This document shows, in pieces, positions 15,101 through 23,138 of a stretch of DNA of 64,000 bases. A program made the translations under genes and the position numbers. The stretch's first letter is position 1, and each line of letters begins with the position of its first letter. Below the pieces are notes generated by a model that was given only the letters and a program-made list of their open reading frames with translations, had not been told where the DNA came from and ran no database searches. Origin of the DNA: Anisakis pegreffii (taxonomy: Eukaryota > Nematoda > Chromadorea > Rhabditida > Anisakidae). Location: assembly GCA_035041965.1 (NCBI GenBank), contig JAPYMA010001155.1, forward strand, positions 62,001-126,000. Reading direction: 5' to 3'.

Positions 15101-18100
15101 CAAAGTAAGTGTTTATTTTAGTGCGAAACTTTATTGTATTGCAAGTGATGGATGGCTGAGTGCATGCAATAGATTACTGTGAATCTTGTTCCGAAATGAA
15201 TCTCCTTGGAAATTCTGATCTCGATGCTTGCGTAGGCTAATGATTTGTCGTTTCATTTTGTTTCAATTTTGCAGAGAGACATCACCGGCTTCCCGGTCGA
15301 GGTAGCGCAGCTAAAGGCTTGAAACAGTCGATCCAATTCGCTGAAACACTTGCCGATGAAAAACCGGGTACATCGAAAACACTCGGCGACGTAACATGTA
15401 AGAATATTCATAGTTATGCTTTGAGTTACCTGACCATTACAAGAGCTAGAAGTAATTCGTTGAAATGAATCTGGAATAGCGCAACGATTTTGGGTCCAGT
15501 TAGTTGGAACCTCTTCCGCTTCTGAACAGGTTTCCTCGAACGATGCTGTTTTAGCACTCGAGGAAATACGCTCGGCCATTGCCGCTCGTAACAAACAGCC
15601 ATGTCGACCGAAGTTTATGGTGAAACCAAAAACAAAGAAATCAATCGAAGAGTTCAAATCACTTCGACTGAAAACCGCAATATCGGCAAATCCAACGCCA
15701 ATCGTACATTGGGATAAAGCAGGTGTTATTTTGGAAACTGGCAATAAATACTCGATCTACAACGATGGCGACTTCTATTACTTGGAAGTTTGTGCTCATT
15801 GTCTTATTTTTGCAACTCAGAACAATTTAAGTCCGTGGTTCTGACGTTCGGGTGCTCCATTACCCGTTTTGACGATCCGGCAGGCCGCTCTTACCCCCAA
15901 ATTACGCAAAACGGGTAGATTGACTTCCTGTGAGAACCGTTGTCCTAGACCATTGCATTGCTCATCATTGCAATCGAGTATGATTGCATGAAAAGCTGTT
16001 GTCTATGACACGCTTACTTTAAACTGATTTAAGCGAATTCTCATTCTTTTCGGACGTGTTCTATTCACTCTCATAGCTGTTGCATGTGAATATCGTTCTC
16101 TTCATTAGTTTTTCTCATTCACTTCGTTTCATTTCACTTCACAGTTCAAATCAATTTCTTATTCTGTAGCATATACTATTCACTGAATACGTTGACGAGT
16201 GTTGACAGCCAAAATCAACAATACAGCAATCGAATATTATTGCTCAACAACGTTCGACAGTGAAATGATCAATCATAAAGTGTATTTGATAGAATGAGAA
16301 TCTGACTTTAACTGTTGAGTGAAATGAATGAGAAATTAGCAGAAGTGAACACTTTTGGTGATAAAAGCTATGAGAGCGATTGCAACAGCAAGGAAAAGAA
16401 TGAAAACCCTGCTAAAACAAATCGAAACCCTGTTAGGCCCGCACGAGCCAATGAAACTTAGAAAACAGGACGATGAAGAGTGTTGCTATCAGCTATCCAC
16501 GTTCATATACCCGAGTTAAAAAAAGCTATCATAACGTGCACGAAATACTAATTTCCCGACCCCCTCCATTATCCCTTGACACCCCCAAATTACCCAAAGT
16601 GGGTAATTTCACCCCCTATGAGAACCACTGATTTAAGCAGTCGAATGATGCTGAGTTCAGTTTCGTTTTTCATGCGTACTAAATCGCTCATGCATAGCAT
16701 ACCGTGATCTTATGTGAGCATTACTCACAATAATGATTTAAGACTTCGTATGTTTTCTTTCATAAGAACAATGGGCAAACTTGAGCATACGGTATGCTCG
16801 AAGATGGCAACCCGTATAGAATTGAGAATATAGCCATACCTCTTCATCTAATCATAACTTCCCGGCAAAACGTATGATATTCTGAACTTAGAGATTCTGG
16901 GCAATTGAATAGTGCCAAGATATTCACATGTTATCGGTCAGAAATGAGAGTACGGTTTCCTTGAAGATGGTAAACTTCTTAGCGCTAGAACAATACATAT
17001 ATTTATCCACAGTGATCAGTAGTATATGAACAAAGATTACGGTAGGCCCGAAGATGGGAAACCGAATAGCATTAGAAAAAAAAGCATTATCTTCTCAAGA
17101 AAGAAGAATTTCTCAACAAATAATGCGTGTGTGATTTCACGTTCGAATAAACTTCTCGCACTATGCAGGTCCATCATGTGTCGAAGTTCGACGAAGGCTT
17201 CTACAATTGTACTGCGTCGAATAGCGAAGGTTTTGTAATTTGCACGTCCGAAGTTGAAGTTACACCCGCAGAAGAAGGTAAACGTCGCTCAAAGAAACAA
17301 CCGAAAGAACCCACGTTCATTGAAGTTTTGCCTGGAAGAATCAAGGTATTCTACTTAATCCTCTCAACAACATGCTCTAATCCATTGCCTGTAAGACTAA
17401 AATCAAATGCATATGAAGAAAGCTCTTTTCCTCTGTTATATCTTCCCTTAATCTGATCCACGTTTATTAAATATATTAATAAACGAATCTATACAATCAC
17501 ATAAAATAGTTAATCAGTTAGTAAATACGAGCCAACGATCGAAGATTTCCTGTCGCAGGGTCTCAAACGCTTTCAATGATGAAAGTGAAAGGACAGCTTG
17601 TAAGAGTTTGATTTAAGGGTGTACTGGGTGAGGCGTTAAGTGTGGAGTGCAGCGTCTCAGGATATCCGGCGCCATCGGTCACGTGGTATCGTAATAATAC
17701 TGTCCTAATACCACAACATGATCGATATACAATGCTATATGATGGTGAAACTTCAACACTCAAATTGGCAAGCTTAACGGTCGCCGATGCCGGTAAATAC
17801 ACTTGTTCAGCGGAGAATCAACTTGGTAGTGTGAAAACTTCGGTTCGTTTCATTGCTGTTATTTCAACACCTTGTCTTATTTCGTTATCGTTGCCATTGA
17901 CGGATTTCATGAAAGTAACTGCATTCCCATTTTAACAACCTCAGACTTTTTCAGTTAAACTCGTTGAGCTTTTTTTTTTTCAGATGCAGTTGGACGTTGA
18001 TTCAAGTGCTGCCTCAACACCACTCGAAGAAGGCAATCCACCAAAATTCAGAGTCGAGAAAATCAAAGAGATCATTAAAGGTGAAGACGGTGATCAAATC

Positions 18101-20729
18101 CAGCTGCGAGCTGAACTCATCGGAGGTACGTGCATCACTGCTTCGAAAGTGTTATTTTTCATCACCTCAATAAACTGTTTTCACGATGCAGAAAACACTC
18201 ATCATTCTAGCGCTAAATGAAATGGTGTAATACTAAAGTTCATGACGTGTTCAACAAGTTTCGTTCATATAATCAGTCAACAAAGTGCCACATATCAATT
18301 GTTGCTTATGCAGGCACCGAACCAATAACAATCCGTTGGCTTCGAAATAAAGTGGAAATCACCGACTCGAGTGCTTTCAAATACGCACGTGATGGCGAAA
18401 ATGTAACGCTGACCATAGCCGATGCATTCCCCGAGGATGCGGGTGAATACATTTGTGAGGCAAAGAATACATTTGGTACTGCGAAATGCACCATGCGACT
18501 TGCCGTTGCAAGTGAGTGTTGTTCATCTTACTGTATGCAGGGCCCACATCTAAGTGTCATTCGTTTAGTCATTGTCCTAGCGGAATAATTCTCGATTTCC
18601 AGTCATTTCCTCAAACAGAAAGACGTCAGTTCTGGTGTCGCTGTTCTCAAAGAATACTCTTGAAGAAATGCTTTTGCTAATCGAAATATTCTCGCGGAAT
18701 GCCATATCAAATGATCACCATTCATTCAGGAGGTGAACAAAAAAGTGCTCATGAGATAGCGCCAGTGATTGCTGAAGCTCCAAAGCGAACAACAGTTGAT
18801 CCTGGACATGAGGCAGTCATATCGGCCACAGTCCGAGGATTCCCTGAACCGGTAATCGTATGGACCAGACATGGCGTTCCGATTGTCGCCAGTGAGAAAT
18901 ACGAGGTGTGCTTTTTCTGCACTCTATACCGTATTCTTGCGAAACCAATCTCATCTATCTATAGTTTCGTCTGCCCCAATAAACCCAGTTCGCATCAGCG
19001 CAACTTTCGTATTGTCCTTTATGATAATCAGTTCTTAAGCCGCACCAAATGCAGTTATTTAATCCGCGAAGTGTCATGATTATCGTTTTTAGATGAGTCA
19101 TTGCGATGAACGAACAACACTGATTATTAAGGATGCAACACGTGAAGATGCCGGTAAATATGATCTTAAAGCAGTGAACTGTGCTGGAACAGCCACTGCT
19201 CAGATTCAACTGGAAGTCGTCGAAATTACCGAGTTTGTTATTGAATTGCTTTGATCAGTGGTATTTCACTTAAGAGTAAATCCGTCAATTTTGACTTAAT
19301 ATATTATCAGTCCTCCGAAGTTATCATGTTTTCAGCTCGGATTCTGTCCTCCCTGCGTTCACGACGTTGCCGATGTCGATTCAATGTCCAATCGGACAGA
19401 CGGCTGTTCTCAAATGTGCTTTTAAGGTATCTCTTTGGGAATTTGTTAATTATCACATGAATCCAATTGTCTTCGAATTACCTCACAAAACAAAGGAGCA
19501 AGAAAAGATCTGTGATAAATTGTTATGGACTAGACTGCGCATCTGCGGCGTGTTCACAGAATCCGTGTTTCAGGGTTCACCACAACCGACAGTCTCGTGG
19601 TTCCGTGGTGAACAGAAACTGACGTCGGGTCGTGGTGGAATCGAAATCACATCGACATCGACAACATCTGAACTTTCGATACTACAGCTTGGCGAAACCC
19701 ATATCGGGGAGTATCTGTGCGCAGTAAGAAATGCGTACGGAGAAGACCTCGCCAGAGCAAAGATTCTACTTGAAGGTTATTAACATTGTTCATCATATGA
19801 TTTTCTGCTGTTCATTTAAATCGTCATTTATTAAGATAATTTCTCAACGTTTGCGGCTAACATACTTAATGATGTTGCTAAATTTCATTCGGCCTCATAA
19901 TAATTGTGTTCAGTTTTTCTAACCTTTAACTCCCACCAGCTTCATGCGTTCGAATTTCTTTCCTGAAATCGAGTTAGCTATGCTTTGCGAAAAATTTCCT
20001 ACGTATTGTTGTAACAACTTCTCAACTGGCTTTTTTTAGCAAAATTGTCTTGAACCCACTGAACTGTTATCGAGTGTATTTTGTATGAGACCCCATTTCA
20101 GTTTCGCATTCGCTATTTTTCATTCTAATCCGATCGTTTTATCATTTTCTACTTTTGTTTCATTAAACCGCAATTATTTTCATGTCCTCAACTTACCTGT
20201 CCTGTCCATTTTCAGTGTTGTCATTTGTCACTGTTCCGAAACTCTTATGTTCGTTGAATTTGCTACGTGAATCGTCACACTAATCGGTAAATCGTCACGC
20301 TTAACGGATCCGCCGTGTTTCCGTCTTTGTCGTTATCCTATGTTGTGTTGTATTTTGTCCACGTTCGAAGAGTGTTTCATGCGTTCCCAAAAACTTGTGG
20401 TGTTTCGACGGTATCAAATTGCAGTTTCAAGGCTTATTTGGTTGCCCGTTCAACGCTTTCTCTCTTCATGACAAACTTTCTTTCTCTTTCAATTTATTCC
20501 GTCATGTACATATGCTTTTGTCGGGAAAAACAAGGCAGTTTCATGCGAAACTCATTCAGATATTGTAACTGAGCAAATTGCGAAGTGCTAACAGTCTAAC
20601 AACTGCACTGTCGCACCAAACTAGTTGGCTTTTTCTACGGAATGCTTACGGAATGATCTGAAATTATACAAGATTTTAATTTCAGGTTCATCAGCAGCAT
20701 TACCTCAACGTCGAAGTCGCAAAATTTGA
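91..20729 (+). CDS. ttn-1: Titin-like giant muscle kinase, C-terminal part (ttn-1-like), 46 exons, 5' end outside window
   Basis: Giant sarcomeric Ig/Fn3 protein with a kinase domain. The family spans muscle I- or A-bands and acts as a scaffold and mechanosensor. Seen here: the kinase end (HPWI), a regulatory tail, 19 Ig domains, one Fn3 domain between Ig8 and Ig9, a half-Ig insertion and a basic C-terminus. I joined 46 exons from 91-136 to 20686-20729. Every intron phase agrees and the frame runs 2,367 codons to a TGA at 20727-20729. The long Ig series after the kinase excludes twitchin (five Igs after its kinase) and obscurin/UNC-89 (a second kinase follows the first), leaving the TTN-1 type. 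The N-terminal spring, the Fn3 region and most of the kinase lie upstream of the window. Two introns use GC donors and four use AAG acceptors. The orthology is inferred from architecture, not from a search. Confidence 0.82.
137..3178 (+). other. Large intron (3.0 kb) after the kinase
   Basis: This intron has a GTGAGT donor and a TTTCAG acceptor and lies between the kinase end and the regulatory tail. I see no convincing exon in it. The longest open frame (656-1009) has no recognisable protein pattern. A 23 bp direct tandem duplication sits at 1771-1816. The rest looks unique and AT-rich. Confidence 0.7.
3179..3350 (+). CDS. ttn-1: ttn-1-like: kinase regulatory tail exon
   Basis: Entry at phase 0 fits the previous exon, and the exit after one base fits the next. 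The peptide is strongly basic and includes KRWSDELVPIGRLAKRG and RRLSMDGVFERS. Its position, length and the RW-x-x-x-L-x-P-I/L-G-R pattern match the autoregulatory tail that in twitchin/titin kinases folds over the active site and links to the first Ig. The autoinhibitory role is inferred from the family. The RRLSMDG segment resembles a basophilic kinase target, but that is only a pattern. Confidence 0.75.
4036..4833 (+). CDS. ttn-1: ttn-1-like Ig domain 1
   Basis: Exons 4036-4153 and 4659-4833; the intron splits the codon of the core tryptophan (KWFKDD). The domain opens with APTVKRRLEDIVANVGD, has the B-strand cysteine in LSCEVDG and the F-strand tyrosine motif DEGTYTMRATNEIG. The usual F-strand cysteine is methionine, so no disulphide is expected, as in many intracellular titin Igs. 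This Ig directly follows the kinase tail. Confidence 0.85.
5071..5752 (+). CDS. ttn-1: ttn-1-like Ig domain 2 with lysine-rich leader
   Basis: Exons 5071-5305 and 5607-5752. The exon begins with six consecutive lysines followed by an acidic stretch (DDEKEPEREE), then an Ig fold from APTFHYQL with EVEWFHD as C strand and DDGSWKVVGKNAFG as F strand. The F-strand tyrosine is tryptophan and the cysteine is valine, so this is a divergent I-set member. The second exon uses a CTTAAG acceptor. It ends with IKAPEFM, which starts the next Ig. Confidence 0.82.
5923..6545 (+). CDS. ttn-1: ttn-1-like Ig domain 3
   Basis: Exons 5923-6072 and 6428-6545, joined in phase 0 with the donor GTATGC at 6073. Core signatures are EIVWYREN (C strand) and DSGSYRCVATNLAG (F strand to G hairpin). 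The B-strand cysteine is absent (LELETTVDA). Confidence 0.85.
6683..7398 (+). CDS. ttn-1: ttn-1-like Ig domain 4
   Basis: Exons 6683-6805, 6955-7025 and 7275-7398. The domain starts at APRFEMPL and carries LVCAVTG, VTWMRNG and DAGEYTCLAENCHG, so both core cysteines and the tryptophan are present. The middle exon follows a TTTAAG acceptor at 6954. Confidence 0.86.
7560..7948 (+). CDS. ttn-1: ttn-1-like Ig domain 5
   Basis: Exons 7560-7745 and 7835-7948. Signatures: KPSFKEQL, ALECKVIG, ITWYKDG and DAGEYSCEAVNPLG. This is a complete I-set core with both cysteines. A short 89 bp intron separates the two halves. Confidence 0.87.
8185..8667 (+). CDS. ttn-1: ttn-1-like Ser/Pro linker and Ig domain 6
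   Basis: Exons 8185-8325 and 8437-8667. A linker rich in Ser, Pro and Thr (RRSPTKSITHSPSPARVSP) precedes the Ig. SP repeats of this kind occur in titin C-terminal regions and can be phosphorylated, but here that is only inferred. The Ig has VEWYLDG and HQGQYLCRVTNDLG. The 111 bp intron is a multiple of three with no in-frame stop, so retention would leave the frame open. Confidence 0.84.
8854..9251 (+). CDS. ttn-1: ttn-1-like Ig domain 7
   Basis: Exons 8854-8960 and 9038-9251. Signatures: MPKFVKKLQSVKVKNEGD, LTCQVHG, VQWLFNG and RCGTYTAVAHNIYG. The F-strand cysteine is alanine. Confidence 0.86.
9380..9780 (+). CDS. ttn-1: ttn-1-like Ig domain 8
   Basis: Exons 9380-9502 and 9597-9780. Signatures: APQFVVPPPTDISVEQDG, CIVCDISG, VKWFKDD and DQGKYAVVAENEKG. 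The exon ends with two bases of a lysine codon that the Fn3 exon completes. Confidence 0.85.
9927..10590 (+). CDS. ttn-1: ttn-1-like fibronectin type III domain
   Basis: Exons 9927-10109 and 10204-10315, with the last strand in the exon starting at 10576. After a basic leader the domain runs PPNAPSEEP, then LIVRWCKPTDDGG (B/C strands with the core Trp), then NLQPNTEYLFRVSAKNKAG (the L-x-P-x-T-x-Y-x-F-x-V motif that defines Fn3). It is the only Fn3 in the window and sits between Ig8 and Ig9. It confirms the TTAAG acceptor at 10575, because the AKNKAGYG motif spans that junction. Confidence 0.88.
10576..10935 (+). CDS. ttn-1: ttn-1-like Ig domain 9
   Basis: One 360 bp exon carries the whole Ig. 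After a short Ser/Ala linker it shows KPLFKKAF, VRWYHNN and DDGIYSCHIENESG and ends in a basic AAKKK. It has Phe/His residues in place of the B-strand cysteine (FDLHAVYG). Confidence 0.86.
11091..11525 (+). CDS. ttn-1: ttn-1-like Ig domain 10
   Basis: Exons 11091-11269 and 11387-11525. An acidic leader (VAEEVVEEVTTRR) is followed by ALACRVMANPKGQAAWFKDD and DSGTYLCVVTNAIG. Both core cysteines are present. Confidence 0.85.
11785..12440 (+). CDS. ttn-1: ttn-1-like Ig domain 11
   Basis: Exons 11785-11910, 12051-12176 and the first half of 12348-12521. Signatures: APSFEIPLKEKTALAGSN, MKCRVVGTPDPQ, AIWMKDG and DTGVYLCSAHNTLG. All introns are phase 0. Confidence 0.86.
12441..13125 (+). CDS. ttn-1: ttn-1-like Ig domain 12
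   Basis: Second half of exon 12348-12521, then exons 12756-12824 and 12966-13125. Signatures: KPYFTRAPAPVVETIEGS, VVWKKDG and SAGIFTCVAKNAEG. The F-strand tyrosine is phenylalanine. The B-strand position (VKLVSRAVG) lacks cysteine. Confidence 0.85.
13373..13880 (+). CDS. ttn-1: ttn-1-like Ig domain 13
   Basis: Exons 13373-13503 and 13685-13880. Signatures: APSFTVDLVDKGVAVGHP, LKCEVHGVPEPQ, LKWFFVDD and HQGTYQCVAINEHG. The D/E strands contain an unusual Trp/Cys/His segment (GSAWVECHRG). Confidence 0.84.
14026..14557 (+). CDS. ttn-1: ttn-1-like Ig domain 14, flanked by two GC-donor introns
   Basis: Exons 14026-14195 and 14386-14557. Signatures: GPPRFLRCLRDIWSPLGKD, LAWYHFDE and HLGAYSVEASNVHG (no F-strand cysteine). 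The first exon ends CAG|GCAAGT and the second AAG|GCAGGT. Only these GC donors keep the frame into the next exons. Confidence 0.82.
14761..15479 (+). CDS. ttn-1: ttn-1-like half-Ig and low-complexity interdomain segment
   Basis: Exons 14761-14831, 14972-15104 and 15275-15397. After a Ser-rich stretch and a basic charged segment (QYVKQESKRKGAAPKF) the sequence reads like the A, A' and B strands of an Ig (PKFILGLHDIELREGDSA), but no C-strand Trp or F-strand Tyr follows. Instead it becomes a Lys/Gly/Thr-rich linker. I call it a truncated Ig plus insertion between Ig14 and Ig15; it may be a conserved spacer. Confidence 0.75.
15480..17290 (+). CDS. ttn-1: ttn-1-like Ig domain 15, interrupted by the transposon-bearing intron
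   Basis: Exon 15480-15787 and the first half of 17169-17345. The first exon holds a helical-looking linker (VLALEEIRSAIAARNK), then CRPKFMVKPKTKK, VHWDKAG and the E-strand DFYYLE. After a 1.4 kb intron it resumes with VHHVSKFDEGFYNCTASNSEG. The intron contains a complete hAT-like element, yet the joint is in phase 0 and the Ig pattern is continuous across it. Confidence 0.85.
15788..17168 (+). other. Intron carrying a hAT-like element
   Basis: The donor is GTTTGT and the acceptor TATGCAG. It is one of the longest introns of this gene in the window, and 798 bp of it is the element at 15833-16630, which starts only 45 bp after the donor. The remaining 538 bp shows nothing recognisable. Confidence 0.8.
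15833..16630 (-). mobile_element. Non-autonomous hAT-like DNA transposon, copy 1
   Basis: The right end reads, on the minus strand, CAGTGGTTCTCATAGGGGG. The left end reads CCGTGGTTCTGACGTTCGGG, an inverted match to it. The start CAGTGGTTCTCA fits the hAT terminal consensus. The flanks are ATTTAAGT and ATTTAAGC, an 8 bp target-site duplication with one mismatch, the size typical of hAT. No transposase frame is present, so it is non-autonomous. It lies in an intron of the titin-like gene, and the second copy is at 22318-23138 in opposite orientation. Strand is assigned relative to that copy. Confidence 0.78.
17291..17842 (+). CDS. ttn-1: ttn-1-like Ig domain 16
   Basis: Second half of exon 17169-17345 and exon 17618-17842. 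After a basic linker (GKRRSKKQPKEP) the Ig shows PTFIEVLPGRIK, VECSVSGYPAPSVTWYRNN and DAGKYTCSAENQLG. The second exon follows a TTTAAG acceptor at 17617. A GTAAAC inside the first exon could look like a donor but is read through in frame. Confidence 0.86.
17984..18511 (+). CDS. ttn-1: ttn-1-like Ig domain 17
   Basis: Exons 17984-18125 and 18314-18511. An acidic/Ser leader precedes PPKFRVEKIKEIIKGEDG, then IRWLRNK and DAGEYICEAKNTFG. The acceptor at 17983 follows a run of ten T, the longest pyrimidine tract seen at an acceptor in this gene. Confidence 0.86.
18730..19232 (+). CDS. ttn-1: ttn-1-like Ig domain 18
   Basis: Exons 18730-18905 and 19093-19232. Signatures: APVIAEAPKRTTVDPGHE, VIVWTRHG and DAGKYDLKAVNCAG. 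Neither core cysteine is in the usual place. The donor GTTTGT at 19233 is the one that gives phase 2, as the next exon requires. Confidence 0.84.
19336..19775 (+). CDS. ttn-1: ttn-1-like Ig domain 19 (last Ig)
   Basis: Exons 19336-19426 and 19574-19775. Signatures: LPAFTTLPMSIQCPIGQT, LKCAFKGSPQPTVSWFRGE and HIGEYLCAVRNAYG. Read-through past the donor at 19776 would give two more codons and a TAA at 19781-19783, a possible alternative end. Confidence 0.85.
19776..20685 (+). other. Last intron of the titin-like gene (0.9 kb)
   Basis: GTTATT donor and TTTCAG acceptor. It is T-rich with no repeat or exon-like stretch recognised. Confidence 0.65.
20686..20729 (+). CDS. ttn-1: ttn-1-like terminal exon, basic C-terminus
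   Basis: After an ATTTCAG acceptor, two bases complete the glycine codon left by the previous exon. The exon then encodes SSAALPQRRSRKI and stops at TGA 20727-20729. The acceptor quality, the phase match and a short basic tail typical of giant Ig proteins support it over termination in the preceding intron. Confidence 0.7.
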
Positions 20730-22317
20730 ATCGACCGAGTAGTGCTCTAAGGATATGCCATAATATCAAGCAAACCACAATGACAACCTTCATATTTTAT
20801 CATGACCTTTTGCTAGATATCAGCTGATATCAAAATCAAATCCGTCCCAATCCATCACAAAGATGTACACACAAAAAACCACCATCTGTCAGCACACACA
20901 TACAAACGATCCAGCATTGGCAATTCATTCAACTGATTCAAGTTCACTCATGCTGCAGGTAATATCAGCAAATGAATTAATTGCCCGTGCTGAAGCACTC
21001 TTCATCAATATCCAATTGAGTGTTATAACAACCATTGTCCAGGCAACCTGTCGGTCTGTTTGTAGTGTCCTTCCGTATATAAACGCTCGGCTTGTGCTAT
21101 CTGAAAAGAGTAATGGCTAAAGTCATGGCATACTGATCAACAATTAAATTTGTGCAAAGCAGTATTCGAGGTTTCACTGAACCAGATTAACGAATGATTT
21201 AATCGCAGTTAAGAGACTGCATTCGAGCAGCAATGACAATATCCTGATATCTTTAGCCATATCTTCAAGAATGCGCGCCGGGCTTCTGTATTCTTTATTT
21301 ATCGTTCTTGATTCTGTGTGAATCTTGCATTTTGTTATTGTTGGCCATTTGTAGTCATTTGCGGTCCTCAATAACTTTACGCTGAAGATTTGCATACATA
21401 TAAACGTATCTATATGAATGTATGCCGGACAATCCATATATACATTTATGAATATATCAAATAAATAAACCAACGAACAAACAACTATCTGTTTGATCAA
21501 ATACTACAGAATCGAGAAAAATCATCTTTAATGCCTTCAGTTGCGTTCCTTCATTCAAAATCTCCCAATGCTTATTGCTATTTATATGTCTCAAAATGAG
21601 ACAACGACAATGACAACAACATAATGCTGATTTCGTTGTTAAATTGATTTGAACTGAATTTAATATTTTGTAATTTGTTGCAATTTCGCTTAATTTGAAT
21701 GTACTTATATACAATTGTAATTTGATTTTCATCACCCGGAATTGATGTTCATTCGTTGATTTTTTGCAGAACTCTATCGGTATTGATAAATTTGTTCACC
21801 GATCAATGCGATTCGATGCTCATTCCTTGTTCAGTTGAATTCATTACATTATCACTCGCACTTCTCGATGAGCCGGAAGGCCCTCTCCGATGCCATCGGG
21901 AATCGTTTATGTTCATAGTATTGTTCATCTATTGTCCATAATCGCAATTACTCGTAGATGATTGATTGCCTTATCAAATCATTCATTGTTATTGTTGTTG
22001 TTGATCTTATTGTCAAAAACGAAAAACTTCCACGATTCCTCTTGAAATGATGTGTTCTGTTGTCTCATCCTCATGAAATTGGTTGATTTTGTTATGTTAG
22101 CTCGAATGCGAACGCACTGAAATTCTTTTGTGATATTTTATCATTTCACAAATAAAGGCATTTATTAATATTCATCCACAAAACATTATCAACAAAATAC
22201 ACCACCTAACATCGATACCATAGTAGTTTGTGCAGGTGATAATTCATAGACTTAACCGGAAATTCGATTCTTGAACTGATCGGAGAATGCATTCCGTTGC
22301 ATTGAGTTCAGCTGGAT
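20730..22317 (+). other. 3' flank of the titin-like gene
   Basis: AT-rich sequence without a supported gene. Two overlapping AATAAA motifs at 21460-21469, about 730 bp after the stop codon, are the nearest clear polyadenylation signals I noticed, so part of this stretch may be 3' UTR. Confidence 0.4.
21460..21469 (+). terminator. Possible polyadenylation signals (two overlapping AATAAA)
   Basis: AATAAATAAA lies about 730 bp downstream of the TGA that ends the titin-like gene. It is a canonical hexamer, but such motifs are common by chance in AT-rich DNA, and nematode genes often use variants nearer the stop. Confidence 0.25.
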
Positions 22318-23138
22318 CAGTGGTTCTCATAGGGGGTGGAATTACCCATTTTGGGTAATCTGGAGGTGTCAAGGAGTAATGGAGCGGGTCGAGGAATTGG
22401 CATTTGTAATTTTATGATATTTTTTTCATCTCGAATATGTAAATGCGGTTAGCTGATAGCAACATTGAAATTACATCCATTTGTCTCTAAATGCCGTTTC
22501 AGCAAGGTTTTCATTCTTTTCCTTGCTGTTATAATCGCTCTCATAGCTTTTATCACCAAAAGTGTTCTCTTCTGCTAATTTCTCATTCATTTCACTCAAC
22601 AATTAAAATGAAATTCTCATTCTATCAAACACAGTCCATAATTGATCATTTCACTGTCGAACGTTGTTGAACAATTCAATTCAATTGTTGTATTGTTGAT
22701 TTCAGCTGTCAACACTCGTCAACGTATCCAGTAAATAGTATATGCTACAGAATGAGAAGTTGATTTGAACTATGAAATGAAATTGAGACGAAGCGAATGA
22801 TAAAAACTCATCAATAGAACGGTATTCGCATGTGATAGCTATGAGAGTGACTACAACACGTCTGAAAAGAATGAGAATTCATCTAGATCACTTTGAAGTG
22901 TGCTTGTCATAGACAATGCCTTTTCATGCAATCATAATCGATTGCAATACTAAAGAACGCAATGGTCTAATAGAAGGCTCAGCAATGTCCATTACCATCA
23001 TGAACGTGCTAATAAGATTGAACGTAACGGTCATTTGAACGTAAAATATGCGATTCCCATGTTCAAGAGGGGGGGGGGGGACGGTAACCTGCCAGATGAT
23101 CAAATGGGTAATGCAGCACCCGAACATGAAAACCACTG
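22318..23138 (+). mobile_element. Non-autonomous hAT-like DNA transposon, copy 2
   Basis: It begins CAGTGGTTCTCATAGGGGG and ends AAACCACTG. The flanks are AGCTGGAT and ACCTAGAT, matching at 6 of 8 positions, consistent with an aged 8 bp hAT target-site duplication. The interior is the reverse complement of copy 1 along most of its length (for example CTCTCATAGCTTTTATCACC here against GGTGATAAAAGCTATGAGAG there). A run of 12 G at 23069-23080 lies near its right end. No coding frame is present. Confidence 0.76.

Noticed and set aside
17276..17345. GTAAAC at 17279 as a splice donor
   Set aside because: The frame continues through it with a basic linker and the A strand of the next Ig, and the exon closes in phase at 17345.
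91..20729. Identification as twitchin (unc-22) or obscurin (unc-89)
   Set aside because: Twitchin has only five Ig domains after its kinase, and UNC-89 has a second kinase after the first. Here 19 Igs and one Fn3 follow with no second kinase.
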